NCBI GenBank assembly: GCA_030063045.1
Contig: JAQSEB010000194.1
Location: 1-64,000 of the forward strand
Reading direction: 5' to 3'
Origin: Pratylenchus scribneri
Lineage: Eukaryota; Nematoda; Chromadorea; Rhabditida; Pratylenchidae
DNA length: 64,000 bases
The notes under the pieces are model-generated. The model was not told where the DNA came from, did not search any database, and saw only the letters and a program-made list of their open reading frames with translations. The position numbers and the translations under genes were made by a program. Below are positions 6,251 through 19,511 of this stretch, piece by piece; position 1 is the stretch's first letter, and each line of letters starts with the position of its first letter.

Positions 6251-9200
6251 ATGAGAGAAAAGGAAAGAAAAGGTTTTCGTCTAACATCTAGTTGTTCTCA
6301 CAGGTTAATCCATCATTCCATAGTAAATTTTCCTTCGCCCCTCCTCTTTCATCTTCGTCGTGCTATCATTCAGGAAAGGAGTCAGAGGAGAAGTCCTCAC
6401 CTAACAAATTGGAGACATTAATCATTCGATGTCATTCCATTTCATTTCCAAAATTCTAAAATTGAACTGTCCCCTAGAGTCATTCAAAAAAAAAATGGGA
6501 ATCAATTTGGTCAATTGTTAGAGGGGAAAATTATCCGAATATCCTTTGGCTCCATTTCTGGAGGGGACCATCTCCGAAAGACCCATTAATCATTTAATCG
6601 TCCTCCTGTCTTTACCTCTCAATTCCACAATTATAAGTTGCTCAATATCCACATTGTGGTCACAGCGGGTGGTCCATCTCTAATTGAAAGGAAGGGAAAA
6701 AGTAGCTCATTTCCTGTGGGCTCCTTTTGGAGGAACCATCTGGCTAAAAAGTAGCCGTTTACCTTTTGGATGGTCAATTCACAGCAGGTGGTCCGCCGGA
6801 AAAAGTAGCCGTTTGTCTTTCGGCTGGTTCTCGGTAGGGAGTTTTCCTTAGTACTAACTGTCCACTCGAACCGTAAGTATCTACTCCGACTTGGCCATTT
6901 TGGTTGCCATTGGCCTATTGTGAACCAGCCGAACAGGAAATGATTTTTGGCATTGAATGGGAATTGGCGGAAAAGGAGGAAAATGCCATTTTGACACCCA
7001 GAAATCCCGGTTAATTTTAAAATGAATTAAATGGACATTTATTGGAGGAAAGAATGGGAAATTTATTGTATTTTTACAGATTTATACTGTAGTTCAGACT
7101 ATAAGGCGTGAATTAATCCAACATCAAAAAAATGTTTCATTTTCGTTCATTAGAATTTGGTCTGGATTTGGATTTGGATTAACTGGCAGAATAAGGTCGA
7201 TTAAATGGATTGAGGATTTGGATGGTCAAAAAATTGGAGAAGAATTTGGTTGGGATTTGGCTAATCCCTTCTAAAGTTATTTAGCATTAATCAGACTGGC
7301 TGAATGAATGAGTCAATGCCAAATGCCAATATGGCCAAAATGCATCTGTCTTAACAGAAAATATTGGAAAATGGAGGAATTTGGTGCGCAAAGGGCCAAA
7401 TGCTTTGGGTCTGCGTTTTGTTTTGTTGAGGAATTCGATTAGCGGCGAAAATGGGTGGGGAAAAGGTGGAACTAGGGTGCGGGAATTGTGGCCAAGAATA
7501 TTGGGGGAAAGACAATGAAATTGTCTGGGAATGAATGGATGGAATGGAAGAATGATATAATGAATGGAATTGGCCTTAATAAATATACCAATTTTGGTTA
7601 GAATTAGAAGAGGAAATTGAATTAACACAACGGTCGGAAGGAAAGGGCAGAGGTGAGGTCAATTTTGGGGGCGAAAAATGAATTTGAGAAAAAGTTGGTG
7701 GAAAATCATAAAAAAAAAAGAAAATTAAATAAAAAAGGAGATAGAGGGGAATTATGAAAATTGACGCAGAAAATCCTTCAAATTGATTCGAGGAATTTGT
7801 AGGCGGACGGATTGAATTGACCAAAATTATTTTTGTTGTTTTTGCCAATGGCATTTTCTTGTAAAACTCAATTACGGGATTGGAATGGGAGAAAAACAAC
7901 CATTTTTTGGTGGCAAAAATGATTGGCCGTTAAAATGAATGATGCACTTTTTGGGTTTGAATTTGACACAAAATTGAACAATTTTGTTTGGATTGGATGA
8001 ATACTACTTTTGTGGGGTGGCATTCACATGAAATGAAGAGAATGTGGGAAGGGGGAAAGGTAATGAGTCGGAAGGAAAATGAAACGTAAATGGGAAAGGC
8101 AAAAAGGGGGAAGGGGTACCGGGAATGGAGGAGAAGGCAAAGGTTGTTGAGGCCAATTTAAAATTTGAATTGGTTGGTCATCGTTCCCAAAAATTGTTTT
8201 TGCCACATTTTAATGGCATCGTCATCACAAAATGGATGAATGGGCGAACACTGTACATATTCATTCGCACTTTTTGGGTCTCAAAGTTCTTCTTCGCAAT
8301 TTGCAACGATTTCCGGCACATCGGCGGCTGGCGGGTTGAGGTCATCTTTTTTCCTCTTCCTTTTGGGAAAAAAAAAAACAAAACCAATTTGCCACATTAC
8401 CCCTCCTTTCCCATGTTATTTTGACGCAAATGAGGCAGTAGGATGCAAAAAAGGAAGGATGTTTTTATTTGGTGAGGTGCCCCAAAATGAGTAATAAACA
8501 AAGGTAATATTCAGCCGATGACCATCCAATGCGCGAAATGACGAAAATGGCAAAAGGAAAGGCGGGCACCGGACACCGTATTTGGCATTGTCCATTTTCC
8601 CATTTTTTATTATCCCTTGGGAATGAGACCGGAGGAAATGAATTCAAGGAAGGTTTTTTGGGAGGCTTCATTCAATTATAATATTATTATGAGAGGGAGA
8701 GGGTATTGTGGCCCACCCAAAAAAAAGAATAAAGGGATCCGTTTTTTGTTGATGAACTTTTAGTCTCGACCACCTTCAGAGAAGCAGAGGAGAATTTAAT
8801 CCGTTTTGGGGTTTCCCCGCCTACAAAGAATGCCCTTGGAAGGATTAATAAATGATGAATAAATGAATGGAATATAGGGGAATATTAGATGGATGGATGA
8901 GATGGATATGGCCAATGGCAATGCGTGGGGATATAGTGAAATGGATGGATGGATGGAGGAGATATTTTTGGAGTATTTTTTGATGCCAAAACAACCGACT
9001 CTAGCCCTTGGCCCAATCCACACACAAATTCTCCGCTGACTAAATTGGAAAATTTTACATATTTAAAGCCGATTTCCTGTTGAAGATGGAAAAAATGAGG
9101 GAAATGAATTCAAAAAGTCATGAGGAGGGGACAAATTGGAATTGGAATTGAATGGGAAGGAAGGAAATTGAGAAACAAAATCACACATTGGTTGTTTAAA

Positions 9201-10244
9201 TAAAATAATAAAACGGAAATGAAAAGAAGGCAGATGGATTGGAGAATGTTCAAATATTCAAAATTGGTGCCAAATATTCGAATGAGTCATTCGGAAGGGA
9301 ATATATTTTGATGATGCTTGGGGCAGTCAGGTGCAATTTGTTCCCTTTTTAGCAATCAAAATTGCCGTGAAAATTACGAATACAGTCAAAAATATTTGAA
9401 ATAAACTATCAAAATTCAAAACAGTTTTTTTGATGAACGGACAAAAGACCAAAAGCAAATGAAAACGTCAAAAAATAATAAATGAATGAAAGAAAGGGGA
9501 GGGGGAAAGGGGATTGGATGGGAAAGGAAGGCAGTGCCGGCCAATTAACAATTTTGCAAATGAATGAATTAAATAATTTGAATGGCGTGAATCCAATCCA
9601 ACCCCACAAATTTGTATCGGCTTAAATAAGATATTAAATCGACCATAAAATTGGAGGAGTAATGCCTAAAAGGAAATGAATAAATGAATGGATGGGGGCG
9701 AATGAAACAAAGCAAATTTGCTGGCCGCTGATTGGATGGATGGCTAAACAACCTTGCGTCAATTTAATTTAAATATTTGCCCTTCGAGGAGGAGGGATTA
9801 AATTGAATCATAAAATGCAATTAAAAATAAATTTGCCCTTTTTCCCATTCCCGCGACAAACAATTTAATTGATGGGAAAATTATGTTAAATAATAAATAA
9901 ATGGGAGGAGGGAAATGAATTTGTTTGGTTCAGTCAAAATTATTGCTGCAAATTGGAAGGTGACGTGAAAATAATTTATGAATGAATGGATGGATGGATC
10001 CCAGTTCATTCATTCAGACGCATGGGAAAATGGGTGGTCTTTTTGGGTGGCATAAAAATTTGGCACACATTTTTTGGTACATTTTTATTAAATTCAACAA
10101 TTAAAAAGAAAATTGAACAAAGAAATAATTATGAGTCGGTGGTGGAATATTGGCAAATTAAAATAATATTAAAAATAATAATAAATGCCTAAATATATTT
10201 GCCATTAATGAATATTATTTTATTTCCATTTCATTTCATTTTCA
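6251..10244. other. 4 kb without a supportable gene
   Basis: No frame keeps phase across plausible introns and no protein family is recognisable. The stretch is AT-rich with many homopurine runs, ATGGATGG-type short tandem tracts (about 8941-8955 and 9980-10000) and, at about 6640-6830, several near-copies of AAAGTAGCCGTTT and GGTGGTCC, which look like a degraded repeat. The first few hundred bases could still belong to the Maverick. Confidence 0.5.
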
Positions 10245-10598
10245 TCAGAAAAGGCGTTCAATGAAGATGGAGATCATGGATTCGGCGCTGGGAGTGCGAA
10301 ACATTTTGGGCGAGCCAATTTCCATTTGACGAATTGGTGTTGAGGTGAAAAGTGGATGGAACGGTGGAATCGGAATTGGGATGGCAATGCTCCAAATGGA
10401 TTCCGCCAAACTATAAAAAATGATGAGGACATATTGAGAATTTGATAAATTCTACCTTAAATTCATCGGATGGATATCGTTATCCTTTTCGGCATTCTTG
10501 GCAATTGGCTTTTCCTTCTTTTCCTCATTTCTTTTCGTCATTTTGACCAACACTCGGCCCAATGCCCGTTTAATGCGATTCAGAAGGAATTTGGCCAT
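10245..10598 (-). CDS. Small orphan protein, 102 aa
   Basis: Two exons, complement(10245..10410, 10456..10598), with a 45 bp intron carrying GT and TAG ends and phase kept. The N-terminus is basic (residues 1-45, Lys/Arg/Glu-rich); the C-terminal half has a Pro-Ile repeat segment and several Met. No family recognised. The first ATG of the longer upstream frame was rejected because that extension is low-complexity Phe/Ser/Pro. Support comes only from splice logic and frame, so it may be spurious. Confidence 0.4.
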
Positions 10599-11060
10599 TT
10601 TCAGTGCGAATTTATTATTATTAAATATTTTATTTTGGAAATAAAAACTAAAATTGGAAATTGAGTAAATGAATTTGGAGAATTTGGAAGGAATGAATGT
10701 GAAAATGGTTGGGGGAAATGATGTTGAGTGAATTGGCATTGGCATCAATCAAAAGGGATTAAAGGGAGAAGGATCAAGGGATGGCATAATTTGTGCATTT
10801 TGATTGAAATTGAAATGCATTTGGGAATGTGCCATTCATTTTTTGGGGATCAATCAAATCCAATCAAATTTCAATTCTACCTAACCTGCTTTTCCACCCA
10901 ATTTTCCCTCCCAACCTTTCACCCCCTCCCCCAATTCCATTCCATTGTTCAATTCACCACCAATCCCGTTCCCTCCAAAAAGTCCAAATCCAGTCCCTCT
11001 CCCGTCGCTCAATTTACGCCATTTTAGTACATCATCCCAATCATTTATTCCATTTTTGGC

Positions 11061-13520
11061 ATGTTCCAAATTTTATTATCCTCCATTTTTTCTTCCCATT
11101 TGGCCATTTTCCTCATTTTTGTCCCCTCTGAAATGTTGGCCAATTCTTCGAAATTTTATTCGCTGAATTTGTCTGCCCTTGACGAATATTGGCATCGGGC
11201 CGCCGTCATGGCTTTATTGAAGGTGAGGGCGGATGCCAAAAATGGAAAAAGGAAATGGAATGTGCCGATTGAGTAAAAATTAGACCCAGGTGGGACAAAA
11301 AGGGAAAGGAAGTCATTTTCCATTCAATTCTGAGAAAATTCAGTCAACATTTGGCTGGTTGGCAAACGCCACTTGGCCAATTCATTTAAAGGGGCAAAAT
11401 ATTTATCAAAAATGTGCCAATGCCAATTTTATTAATTAAATAAAAGGAAAGGAAGGGTTGAAAAGTGTAAACACATGATTGGACAATTTTGAAGAAATTT
11501 TAATTCAGCTGAAGGCCGAATCCCTGTTGACTTCATTACCTCCGGCTGAAAGGCCAATATTTTTGGAATGCGCAAAAGAGGAAGGTGGAAAAACGGCCAA
11601 AGGATTAGCAAAATGTGTAAATTCGCTGATCAAACAAAAAAATCGAATGGAAATGGAAAGGAGAAATGGAATTGGGGAACAAAAAATGCCAGAATCAACT
11701 TTGGAGGGGCTAATGGGAATGTTGAAGGAAACAATGGAGAATTTGATTAGCACGAAAAGAAGGGCAATGGAGGAGGAGAATGAGCCAAAACAAATAGAAA
11801 TTGGATTGGATGGGGCAAATATGCATTTTGAAGTGATTTTACCTGGAAGGCAAAAAAGGGCTACCAAAGGATTGGTTCACGTGGAGAATTTGAGGGAATT
11901 ACAAAAATTCCTGGAAATGAGACAATTTTGCCGAAAATATTTGGCCAAAATAGCACAAAAGAATGCCGAGTATGTACGAATTGATTTGAATATATCTCCA
12001 TTCCCCTTTTTGAGTTTATTTCGTTCCCATCTTCCTTTTGACCTTCGATTGCGTTTTGATCAATTTGCCCAAAATGAAATTGGCCAACAAATCCTCTCGA
12101 CAATTCGAGTGCCACCCATAATTTTCCCTTTATTCCCCCCTAATTTAGGGTCGACCAATTTTTCGGCGAATTTCTCTGATTTCGCCCCGTCTCTTTTCAT
12201 TGTTGCCCGAAAAGCATAAATCATCGATGGATTGGTTACTTTCCCCTCAAATGTTCAGTCTTTCACCCACAAATGATGGATTCCTTCCATTGGCCAATCC
12301 AAAGGGCGGAAAATTATTGAATCGAATTTTGGCATTGAGTGGAGCCGGTCAAGCGATTGAAAAAACATTGAATGAATTTGGGGAGGAGAAAAGGCAATTG
12401 GAGGAGCAAATATTTCCTGCTGTGTTGGAATTGCAAAGGAGGGAAAGGAAATGGGCAAAAATGATGGAACCGGAACAGAGGAAGGAAATGCAGGAATTTG
12501 GGTTTACTTTTTTGCGAAAATGCCAAGCAGAATTGGTTTTTGGGAAGGAAAGGGTAAGAAAGAAAGATGGGGAATGATTTTGAAGACAAATTCCAACAAA
12601 AAGGCCGATTTGCTATTCAATGATGAACCGGCAATGTCCACAATCAATCCAAATAAACGGCATTTCCACCTTGAAAAAGCCATTCAAGCATTGGCCCAAA
12701 TGGATGAACAACCAAAGAATGAAGAGGGAAATGGAGGCAGCAAAATCTTGGCCCCATTTGCATTCACCAATTTTGTTGCCGAAGGAGTGGCCTTGGCAAT
12801 TTTCATTTCCATAAAATTAATCCCATTTTTCAATTTAGGAATCCATGATTCTTTCGCCGCATGCCTTTGTCTCGGAACTTTTGGCCCCGGCTGCCCTTTC
12901 CGCCGAGATTCTTTCGCCTCGAGCCTTTGTTGCCGCCATTCTCTCGCCCAATGCCCTCTTCACTCGAATCCTTTCGCCGGGCGCATTCCGCGCAGAGGTG
13001 CATTTTCTTTCCATTTTCATCATACAGTAATACAATTTCATTGAAGGTTCTTTCTCCTCGGGCCCTTTCTCCATTTGTGCTTAGTCCCGAGGCAATGATC
13101 GCTGAAGTCCTTTCACCCAGAGCATTGGAGCCTCGTGTCCTTTCCCCGGAAATGGGCATTATCAAGGTTTTAAGCCCGGTTTTCCTTTCGCCAAGGATAA
13201 TTTCTCCCGAACAATTGGCCATAATTATATTGTCGCCAACAATCCTCTCACCCGGAGTACTCAGCCGAGAACAAATGGTTTTGGAAGTAAAATTGGGAGG
13301 GTGATGGGGGTTTTAAAAGAAAATAATTGGATAAATAAAGGTGCTTTCACCACATATTTTGAGTGGAGGAAGCGAAGAAGAGGAGGAAATACACGAACAT
13401 GAGCATGGAAATGAACACGAACATGGAAATGAACATGCAGCAGAAGGACAACATGGTGCCATCGTTAATGGACATGAACATGGAAAGGAATTGACCAAAA
13501 TTGAGCAATTCAAGAATTAA
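11061..13520 (+). CDS. MLT-10 (DUF644) family molting-cycle protein, 642 aa
   Basis: Exons 11061..11222, 11509..12108, 12149..12553, 12604..12786, 12839..12997, 13047..13286, 13341..13520, all in phase. Residues 1-27 form a signal peptide. The middle is charged and helical. From about residue 460 on come many Leu-Ser-Pro units (Ile-Leu-Ser-Pro, Val-Leu-Ser-Pro and variants every 6-12 residues), the hallmark of the nematode MLT-10/DUF644 family, followed by a His/Glu-rich tail with repeated Glu-His-Gly. C. elegans MLT-10 is secreted by the hypodermis and needed for ecdysis, so a cuticle role is likely. Family is nematode-specific, which supports the host assignment. The fourth intron has a weak donor (GTGGCC). 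Convergent with the Rho-GEF, 203 bases apart. Confidence 0.85.
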
Positions 13521-13723
13521 GAATTTATTTATATATTATATAAATTAATTGTCGAATAGGCACATTTCAATTGAGGTTAAAGTGAAAATGGATGGGTAAA
13601 TAATTTTACAGGGATTAAAGAATTGGGAAAATGGAATAAAGAGAGTGGAAATAAGTTCACAATTGTTTTTCGTATTAGATCACATTTGGCCATTTTAATT
13701 GTAATAAAAATATATAAAATCAT

Positions 13724-16700
13724 TCATTCTTCTCCTTCTGCCCCTGTTGGTCCTTCCAATGGTTCATCGATGATTAAAATTCTTTGCAATGTTGCCAGCC
13801 ATCTGCTCAACAAAACAATAAAAATAAATTTGAATAATTCTCCCATCGAATGCATACTTTTCTGCTGATCTGGAATGAAGAACATGGAACACAATTTTTT
13901 CCTCTTTTCGATCTGTTTGAATTTGATTTCGATGCGTCAATTCAATGATCATTCCCCCATCCTCTGTTTCATTGAATTCCACAGAATAGCCATAAATGAA
14001 GAAGGATTCTGCAGCTTGATCGTCCTTTAAAAAAAACAAATCATAAATTTGATTTTGCTCCACTCACAAATTCGGCTTCATAAAATTGAAGGAGGAATTC
14101 GCGAGTCAGTCTGGCCCAACGAAGAGAGGGGACACCTTTCCGATTCCTGAATTTAATTGTACAAATGGTGTCACTTTTCCCATAAAATTATAAAAAAGCG
14201 AAACTTCGGCTTTCCCAAAAAAGATGCAAAATTCTGATTTGTAATTTGCACTAAATTGTAATTCTGATTTGTAATTGCACTAAAAATTGTAATTCTGATT
14301 TGTAATTGCACTAAATTGTAATTCTGATTTGTAATTGCACTAAATTGTAATTCTGATTTGTAATTGCACTAAATTGTAATTCTGATTTGTAATTGCACTA
14401 AATTGTAATTCTGATTTGTAATTTGCACTAAATTGTAATTCTGATTTGTAATTGCACTAAATTGTAATTCTGATTTGTAATTGCACTAAATTGTAATTCT
14501 GATTTGTAATTGCACTAAATTGTAATTCTGATTTGTAATTGCACTAAATTGTAATTCTGATTTGTAATTTGCACTAAATTGTAATTCTGATTTGTAATTG
14601 CACTAAATTGTAATTCTGATTTGTAATTTGCACTAAATTGTAATTCTGATTTGTAATTGCACTAAATTGTAATTCTGATTTGTAATTGCACTAAATTGTA
14701 ATTCTGATTTGTAATTGCACTAAATTGTAATTCTGATTTGTAATTGCACTAAATTGTAATTCTGATTTGTAATTGCACTAAATTGTAATTCTGATTTGTA
14801 ATTGCACTAAATTGTAATTCTGATTTGTAATTTGCACTAAATTGTAATTCTGATTTGTAATTGCACTAAAAATTGTAATTCTGATTTGTAATTGCACTAA
14901 ATTGTAATTCTGATTTGTAATTGCACTAAATTGTAATTCTGATTTGTAATTGCACTAAATTGTAATTCTGATTTGTAATTGCACTAAATTGTAATTCTGA
15001 TTTGTAATTGCACTAAATTGTAATTCTGATTTGTAATTGCACTAAATTGTAATTCTGATTTGTAATTGCACTAAATTGTAATTCTGATTTGTAATTGCAC
15101 TAAATTGTAATTCTGATTTGTAATTGCACTAAATTGTAATTCTGATTTGTAATTTGCACTAAATTGTAATTCTGATTTGTAATTGCACTAAATTGTAATT
15201 CTGATTTGTAATTTGCACTAAATTGTAATTCTGATTTGTAATTGCACTAAATTGTAATTCTGATTTGTAATTGCACTAAATTGTAATTCTGATTTGTAAT
15301 TGCACTAAATTGTAATTCTGATTTGTAATTGCACTAAATTGTAATTCTGATTTGTAATTTGCACTAAATTGTAATTCTGATTTGTAATTTGCACTAAATT
15401 GTAATTCTGATTTGTAATTTGCACTAAATTGTATTTCTGATTTGTAATTGCACTAAATTGTAATTTGTAATTTGCACTAAATTGTACTAAATTGTAATTC
15501 TGATTTGTAATTTGCACTAAATTGTATTTCTGATTTGTAATTTGCACTAAATTGTAAATTCCGCCTGTTCTGATTCGCCTCCCATTTATAAACCCCTAAA
15601 GCAACAAATAGCAGCTGCCCATCTTTTGGAAATGGAACATTTATAGGTACTTTAATTTAATCATTTTTCTTTATTTACGACCAATTTTACCTCCTAAATT
15701 TGAATTACTTAATTGCAAAATAATTTTTATATTCGCTTCTTATACATCACCACACTTTTATCAGTTTTATTTTTAGCATCAACGCGCAAATGATAAATTT
15801 TCTATTTAATTAATATCATTTTTGCATCTTTCTTGAGAAACTCAACATTTTGTATTCATTGGGATATTGTATTTTATGTATTTATTTTAACCTGAAATAA
15901 ACTTTGCCCGAGGCAAGAGTCTGTTCACCCGATTCTTTTTCTTTGACCGGAATTCGCGCTTTTGCCAATAAACCATTGGAGGGGGCAATGAACAATTCCG
16001 ACGGGGGCACCGATCGATCAATGTTTTTATAATAAATTCGTAAATTTGGATCATCCAGTGAAAAATACTACAAAATAATTGGAAAAGGTTGAATTTTTAG
16101 TTTCGTGGATTTTATGCCTTTAAATGCGTCGAATCTTGTGCCTCCGTCTTTTGGCCATTTTCTTTCGGATTGGGTGAAATGAGGATGAGCATATTTGCTG
16201 GGAACAATCTGCCCTGTTCAACTTTAATTCACAATCAAATTGCCCCCTTTTCCTCAATCACCCACATGCATTTTTGTTCTCCTGAAAGCATTGTGGGCAA
16301 ACTTTGACCCTTTCCCATCCTTTCACGCGGACTGGGGCTTGGCCAACACATTTTTGGCAAATTAGCCATCCACATTGACGGCAATGATGTTTTCTACGTA
16401 ACATTGAGAAACGGGTGTCACATCCGGCCATCAAACATTTGGTGGCTTTATTGTCTGGAATCCAAAGTGCCTCAAAACGTGAATGATGATTTGTTGGGGG
16501 AGTGGATGATGAATGGGGCAATGATGATGAAGTCGAATTGGATTCCCCTTTTAATGAAATGTTTAGTCCATTTTGGTACAATTTGAATGAATTTACTTTT
16601 ATTCCCATTGTTTGGTTCGTCTTTTGTTGGCTCAAATGGCTTTTCCTCAATTTCGGGCGATTCCTCCTCACCTGAAATTTGCTTTTCCATTTGTTGTGGC

Positions 16701-19511
16701 CCATTTGGCTGCTCATAAAATTGGCTGCTTGCCCCAACATTGCTTTCTGTCGAACATTTTTGTTCGACCACTTTATGGTGGTGCCCTAATGTGCCCATTT
16801 TGACCAGTGACCGCCTTTGAATCTTCGTCTCTTTGGCCACCTTCATTGCCTCCGATATTCTTTGTACCCATTGGTCCCTTTCCCTCTTCGATTTTGCCAC
16901 AAATGCACTCGTCTTTTTGGGACTTTGAACCACAAATTCCAACTCATAATCTTCGTGTTCCTCCACGTGAAGTCGGACTTTCTCAATTGGCATTTTGTAG
17001 AGGCTGCTTGCGTCAAAACTGTCCCCTCCTCCGCTTATCAATGTTCCATTGTATCGGCAAAGAAGTAGCATATCCGAAAATAGGATCAAATAGCGCAATT
17101 GGAGTTCCTTTCTTGTTTGCCTCCTCAATTCCCCTTCATGCAATAATTTTCTGTCGGGTGCAAAAACCTCAAATGCAAATTTGAATTTATTATAAATTCC
17201 CTAAATTTACATCGAATACTCCTTGCAATTTTCGGTGCAATTCCAACAATTTATGGTCCGCATCGGCACCCGCCAAAAATTCATTCACATTGTTTGAAAC
17301 TGCCGTCAATTTCTTCAATGCCTCATCCGCAATTTTGGCCTCGACCAAATTGTCGGGCAAATATTTTCTGTACCTTTCCATCAATAATTTATATCTGACC
17401 ACATTTTGGTGCACTGCGTCCAATTGCATTACAATTGAAATTCCCTTCAAATTCATTGCATTTCCGCCATCTACTACACCTTTTCTTCCACCACTTTCAT
17501 CACCTTCATTCAATATTCCCTATTAAAATTTGCCAATGCCAATTAATTATTCCTTTTTCCCCCAATATTAAACTTGTTCAAATTTCTTTGTTACGTAGGC
17601 CAAATCACGATTTTCATCCAATGCTTGCTGAAATTCGGCCGCCAATTTTCGTTTTGTTTTTAGGAAATTGTTGCAAATTTTTAGGTAATCCGAATTCTTT
17701 TGGAATACTTCGGCCATATCCGGCTTCCTCGAATCCCTAATAAATTCCCCAATTATTTTATTTCAATTCTTTCCCGGCAACCATTTTGCAACTTTGATGG
17801 CAAAAACATCGAGGAAAACAACTTTGTGAACATTCAAAATCATTTTGAATTGGTCAGAAATTCGTTGGATGACATGTGGTTCATTGGTTGGTGGCCCGGA
17901 TGGCACCAACCATTTTCTATTCATTTGCCTTTCACATTCCAACAAATAACTTTAAAATGAATTCATCTCATAATATTATCCCCATCTCCATTCCAATTTA
18001 CTTTAAATAATTCTCTCCAATATGTTGAAGCAAATCCACATATGCCCTTTGCACTTGAAGAAATTCCATTGCCACTGAATGTAATTCCCTCAACCGTTTA
18101 TCCTCCTTCTCATCGCCAGTTTCATATCGTGGAATGACCGTAGCCCCAATTTCTTCATCCATAATTGTGCTTCCACTTTGTGAACTGACCATACTCGCCG
18201 TTTTTGCCTTCACCTCCTCCCCGGCTGTTGTTGTCCTTCTTCGCCCTTTCGAACGCAAATTCGCCTTATTAGCCCTGGAGGTAATGGCCAAATCTGTTGG
18301 GGGAATATTTAACAGGGAAATTGGACATTTTTCGGACCATTTTCATGTTCCATTCCATTCGGCTCAGTTTGGGATTTGCACATTCCGGAGTTTGTTGGCA
18401 TTCCCTCAAATGCAATACTTTTGGGCGGATCACTCACATATCCTTTTCGGGACTAAATAATTCATTTATTTCAATTCAATTTGTTTTCATATTTCCGATA
18501 CCTTTTTTGGTGCATTCCTCATTCGGCCAACCTCCGATGGCAATCTGCACAAATTATGACATATATTCCTCCCATTTATTAATGGACCAACCCTGTCTCA
18601 ATTGGCACTTTCTTGAATAATCCCTTTTGGCGCATTTCCTCAATAATTCTGGTTGTCAGTGTGTTGTCACCTTTTCCAATGCTCGACCCCCTTTAATCCA
18701 ATCCAAAATTCCTCTAATCAATTCCCATTCCCCTCCCACCTTCTGCTTATTCTCTCCATTAGGCCACCGGTCTCTGTTGTGGCATCCGACAATTCCGAAT
18801 ATCCGTCTTCTTCCAAATCTGAATCCTCCTCCGAATTTGAATCAACTTCCTTTCCCATATCCGCCTCCCCCTCCTCCTCCTCCCCTTCATCCCCCTTTTC
18901 CTCCTTCAATCGGCCCAATCCCATTTTGTGATGGCCCAACCAATCCATTGAGGGCGTGTCTGGGCCAAATAATCTGGGACTTTGAATTTTTCAATTCTAT
19001 TTCAATTTTCCAATTTTTGCATTACCCAATTTTATTGAAACGTTGAATAACATTTTTTACACTTTCGCTCCTTTCATTTCCCCCATTTTCGGCATCAGCA
19101 GGACCAGAAGGAGGTGGAATTTGTGGCAATAGCAAATTATTATTATTCCCTTCCTCCTAAACAACAACATTTTGTGCCTTTTTTGCCATTTTCCATCAAA
19201 CCTTAGGCAAACGCCTTGGCGGTGGGGGCGGGGGAGCCTCTCTCCATGGTTTTATTGGAGGCAATGGTTTATCGGCCGAAAACATTCCAATTTTATTCGA
19301 TTCGAATATTCCTGCATTTGGCCATTTTAAATTTTCCCATCCCAACAACAAAAAACGAACTTTTCTTTTCTGCCACCGATTTATTTGTTGCCGCCTCTTT
19401 CCCCCCATTTTCCTCCTCCCCATTTTTAATTTCCAACTTCGCCTCGTCGAATTTGGCCCGCAACTCCAAAAAGTTCATTGCCTGTTCCTGTTTATTTTCA
19501 ATGCAAGCCAT
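13724..19511 (-). CDS. exc-5: FGD/EXC-5-type Rho guanine nucleotide exchange factor, about 1099 aa
   Basis: Eighteen exons on the minus strand: 19511-19361, 19311-19202, 19156-19026, 18973-18740, 18690-18592, 18544-18502, 18452-18338, 18293-18002, 17949-17782, 17736-17574, 17519-17211, 17167-16597, 16547-16266, 16221-16118, 16067-15892, 14173-14068, 14024-13858, 13802-13724; phase holds throughout. Order: Pro-rich and acidic N-terminus, DH domain (about 368-605), PH (about 606-715), FYVE zinc finger (about 824-885, with Trp-x-Pro-Asp, Arg-Lys-His-His-Cys-Arg-Gln-Cys-Gly and four Cys pairs), second PH (about 890-1090). This DH-PH-FYVE-PH order is that of FGD proteins, Cdc42 activators bound to PI3P membranes; EXC-5 shapes excretory-canal tubules in C. 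elegans. The usual Pro-Val-Gln-Arg motif of the DH domain is degenerate here. One intron (16117-16068) appears to be GC-AG. The 1.7 kb intron at 15891-14174 holds a satellite array. The 5' end may have further exons. Confidence 0.87.
14230..15557. repeat. Satellite array 1, 29-30 bp units, inside a Rho-GEF intron
   Basis: About 46 head-to-tail copies of a 29 bp unit (ATTCTGATTTGTAATTG followed by CACTAAATTGTA); a minority have one extra T. Copies are nearly identical, implying recent amplification or homogenisation. The core, read on the minus strand as CAATTACAAATCAGAAT, is shared with the arrays at 34 and 48 kb. An 80-codon frame across it is a by-product of the period. Confidence 0.97.

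Noticed and set aside
12836..13222. Minus-strand frame rich in Gly-Glu-Arg repeats
   Set aside because: Antisense of the Leu-Ser-Pro repeats of the MLT-10 family gene.
14230..15557. Possible CRISPR-like regular repeats
   Set aside because: Units abut with no unique spacers, and the DNA is eukaryotic; this is a tandem satellite.
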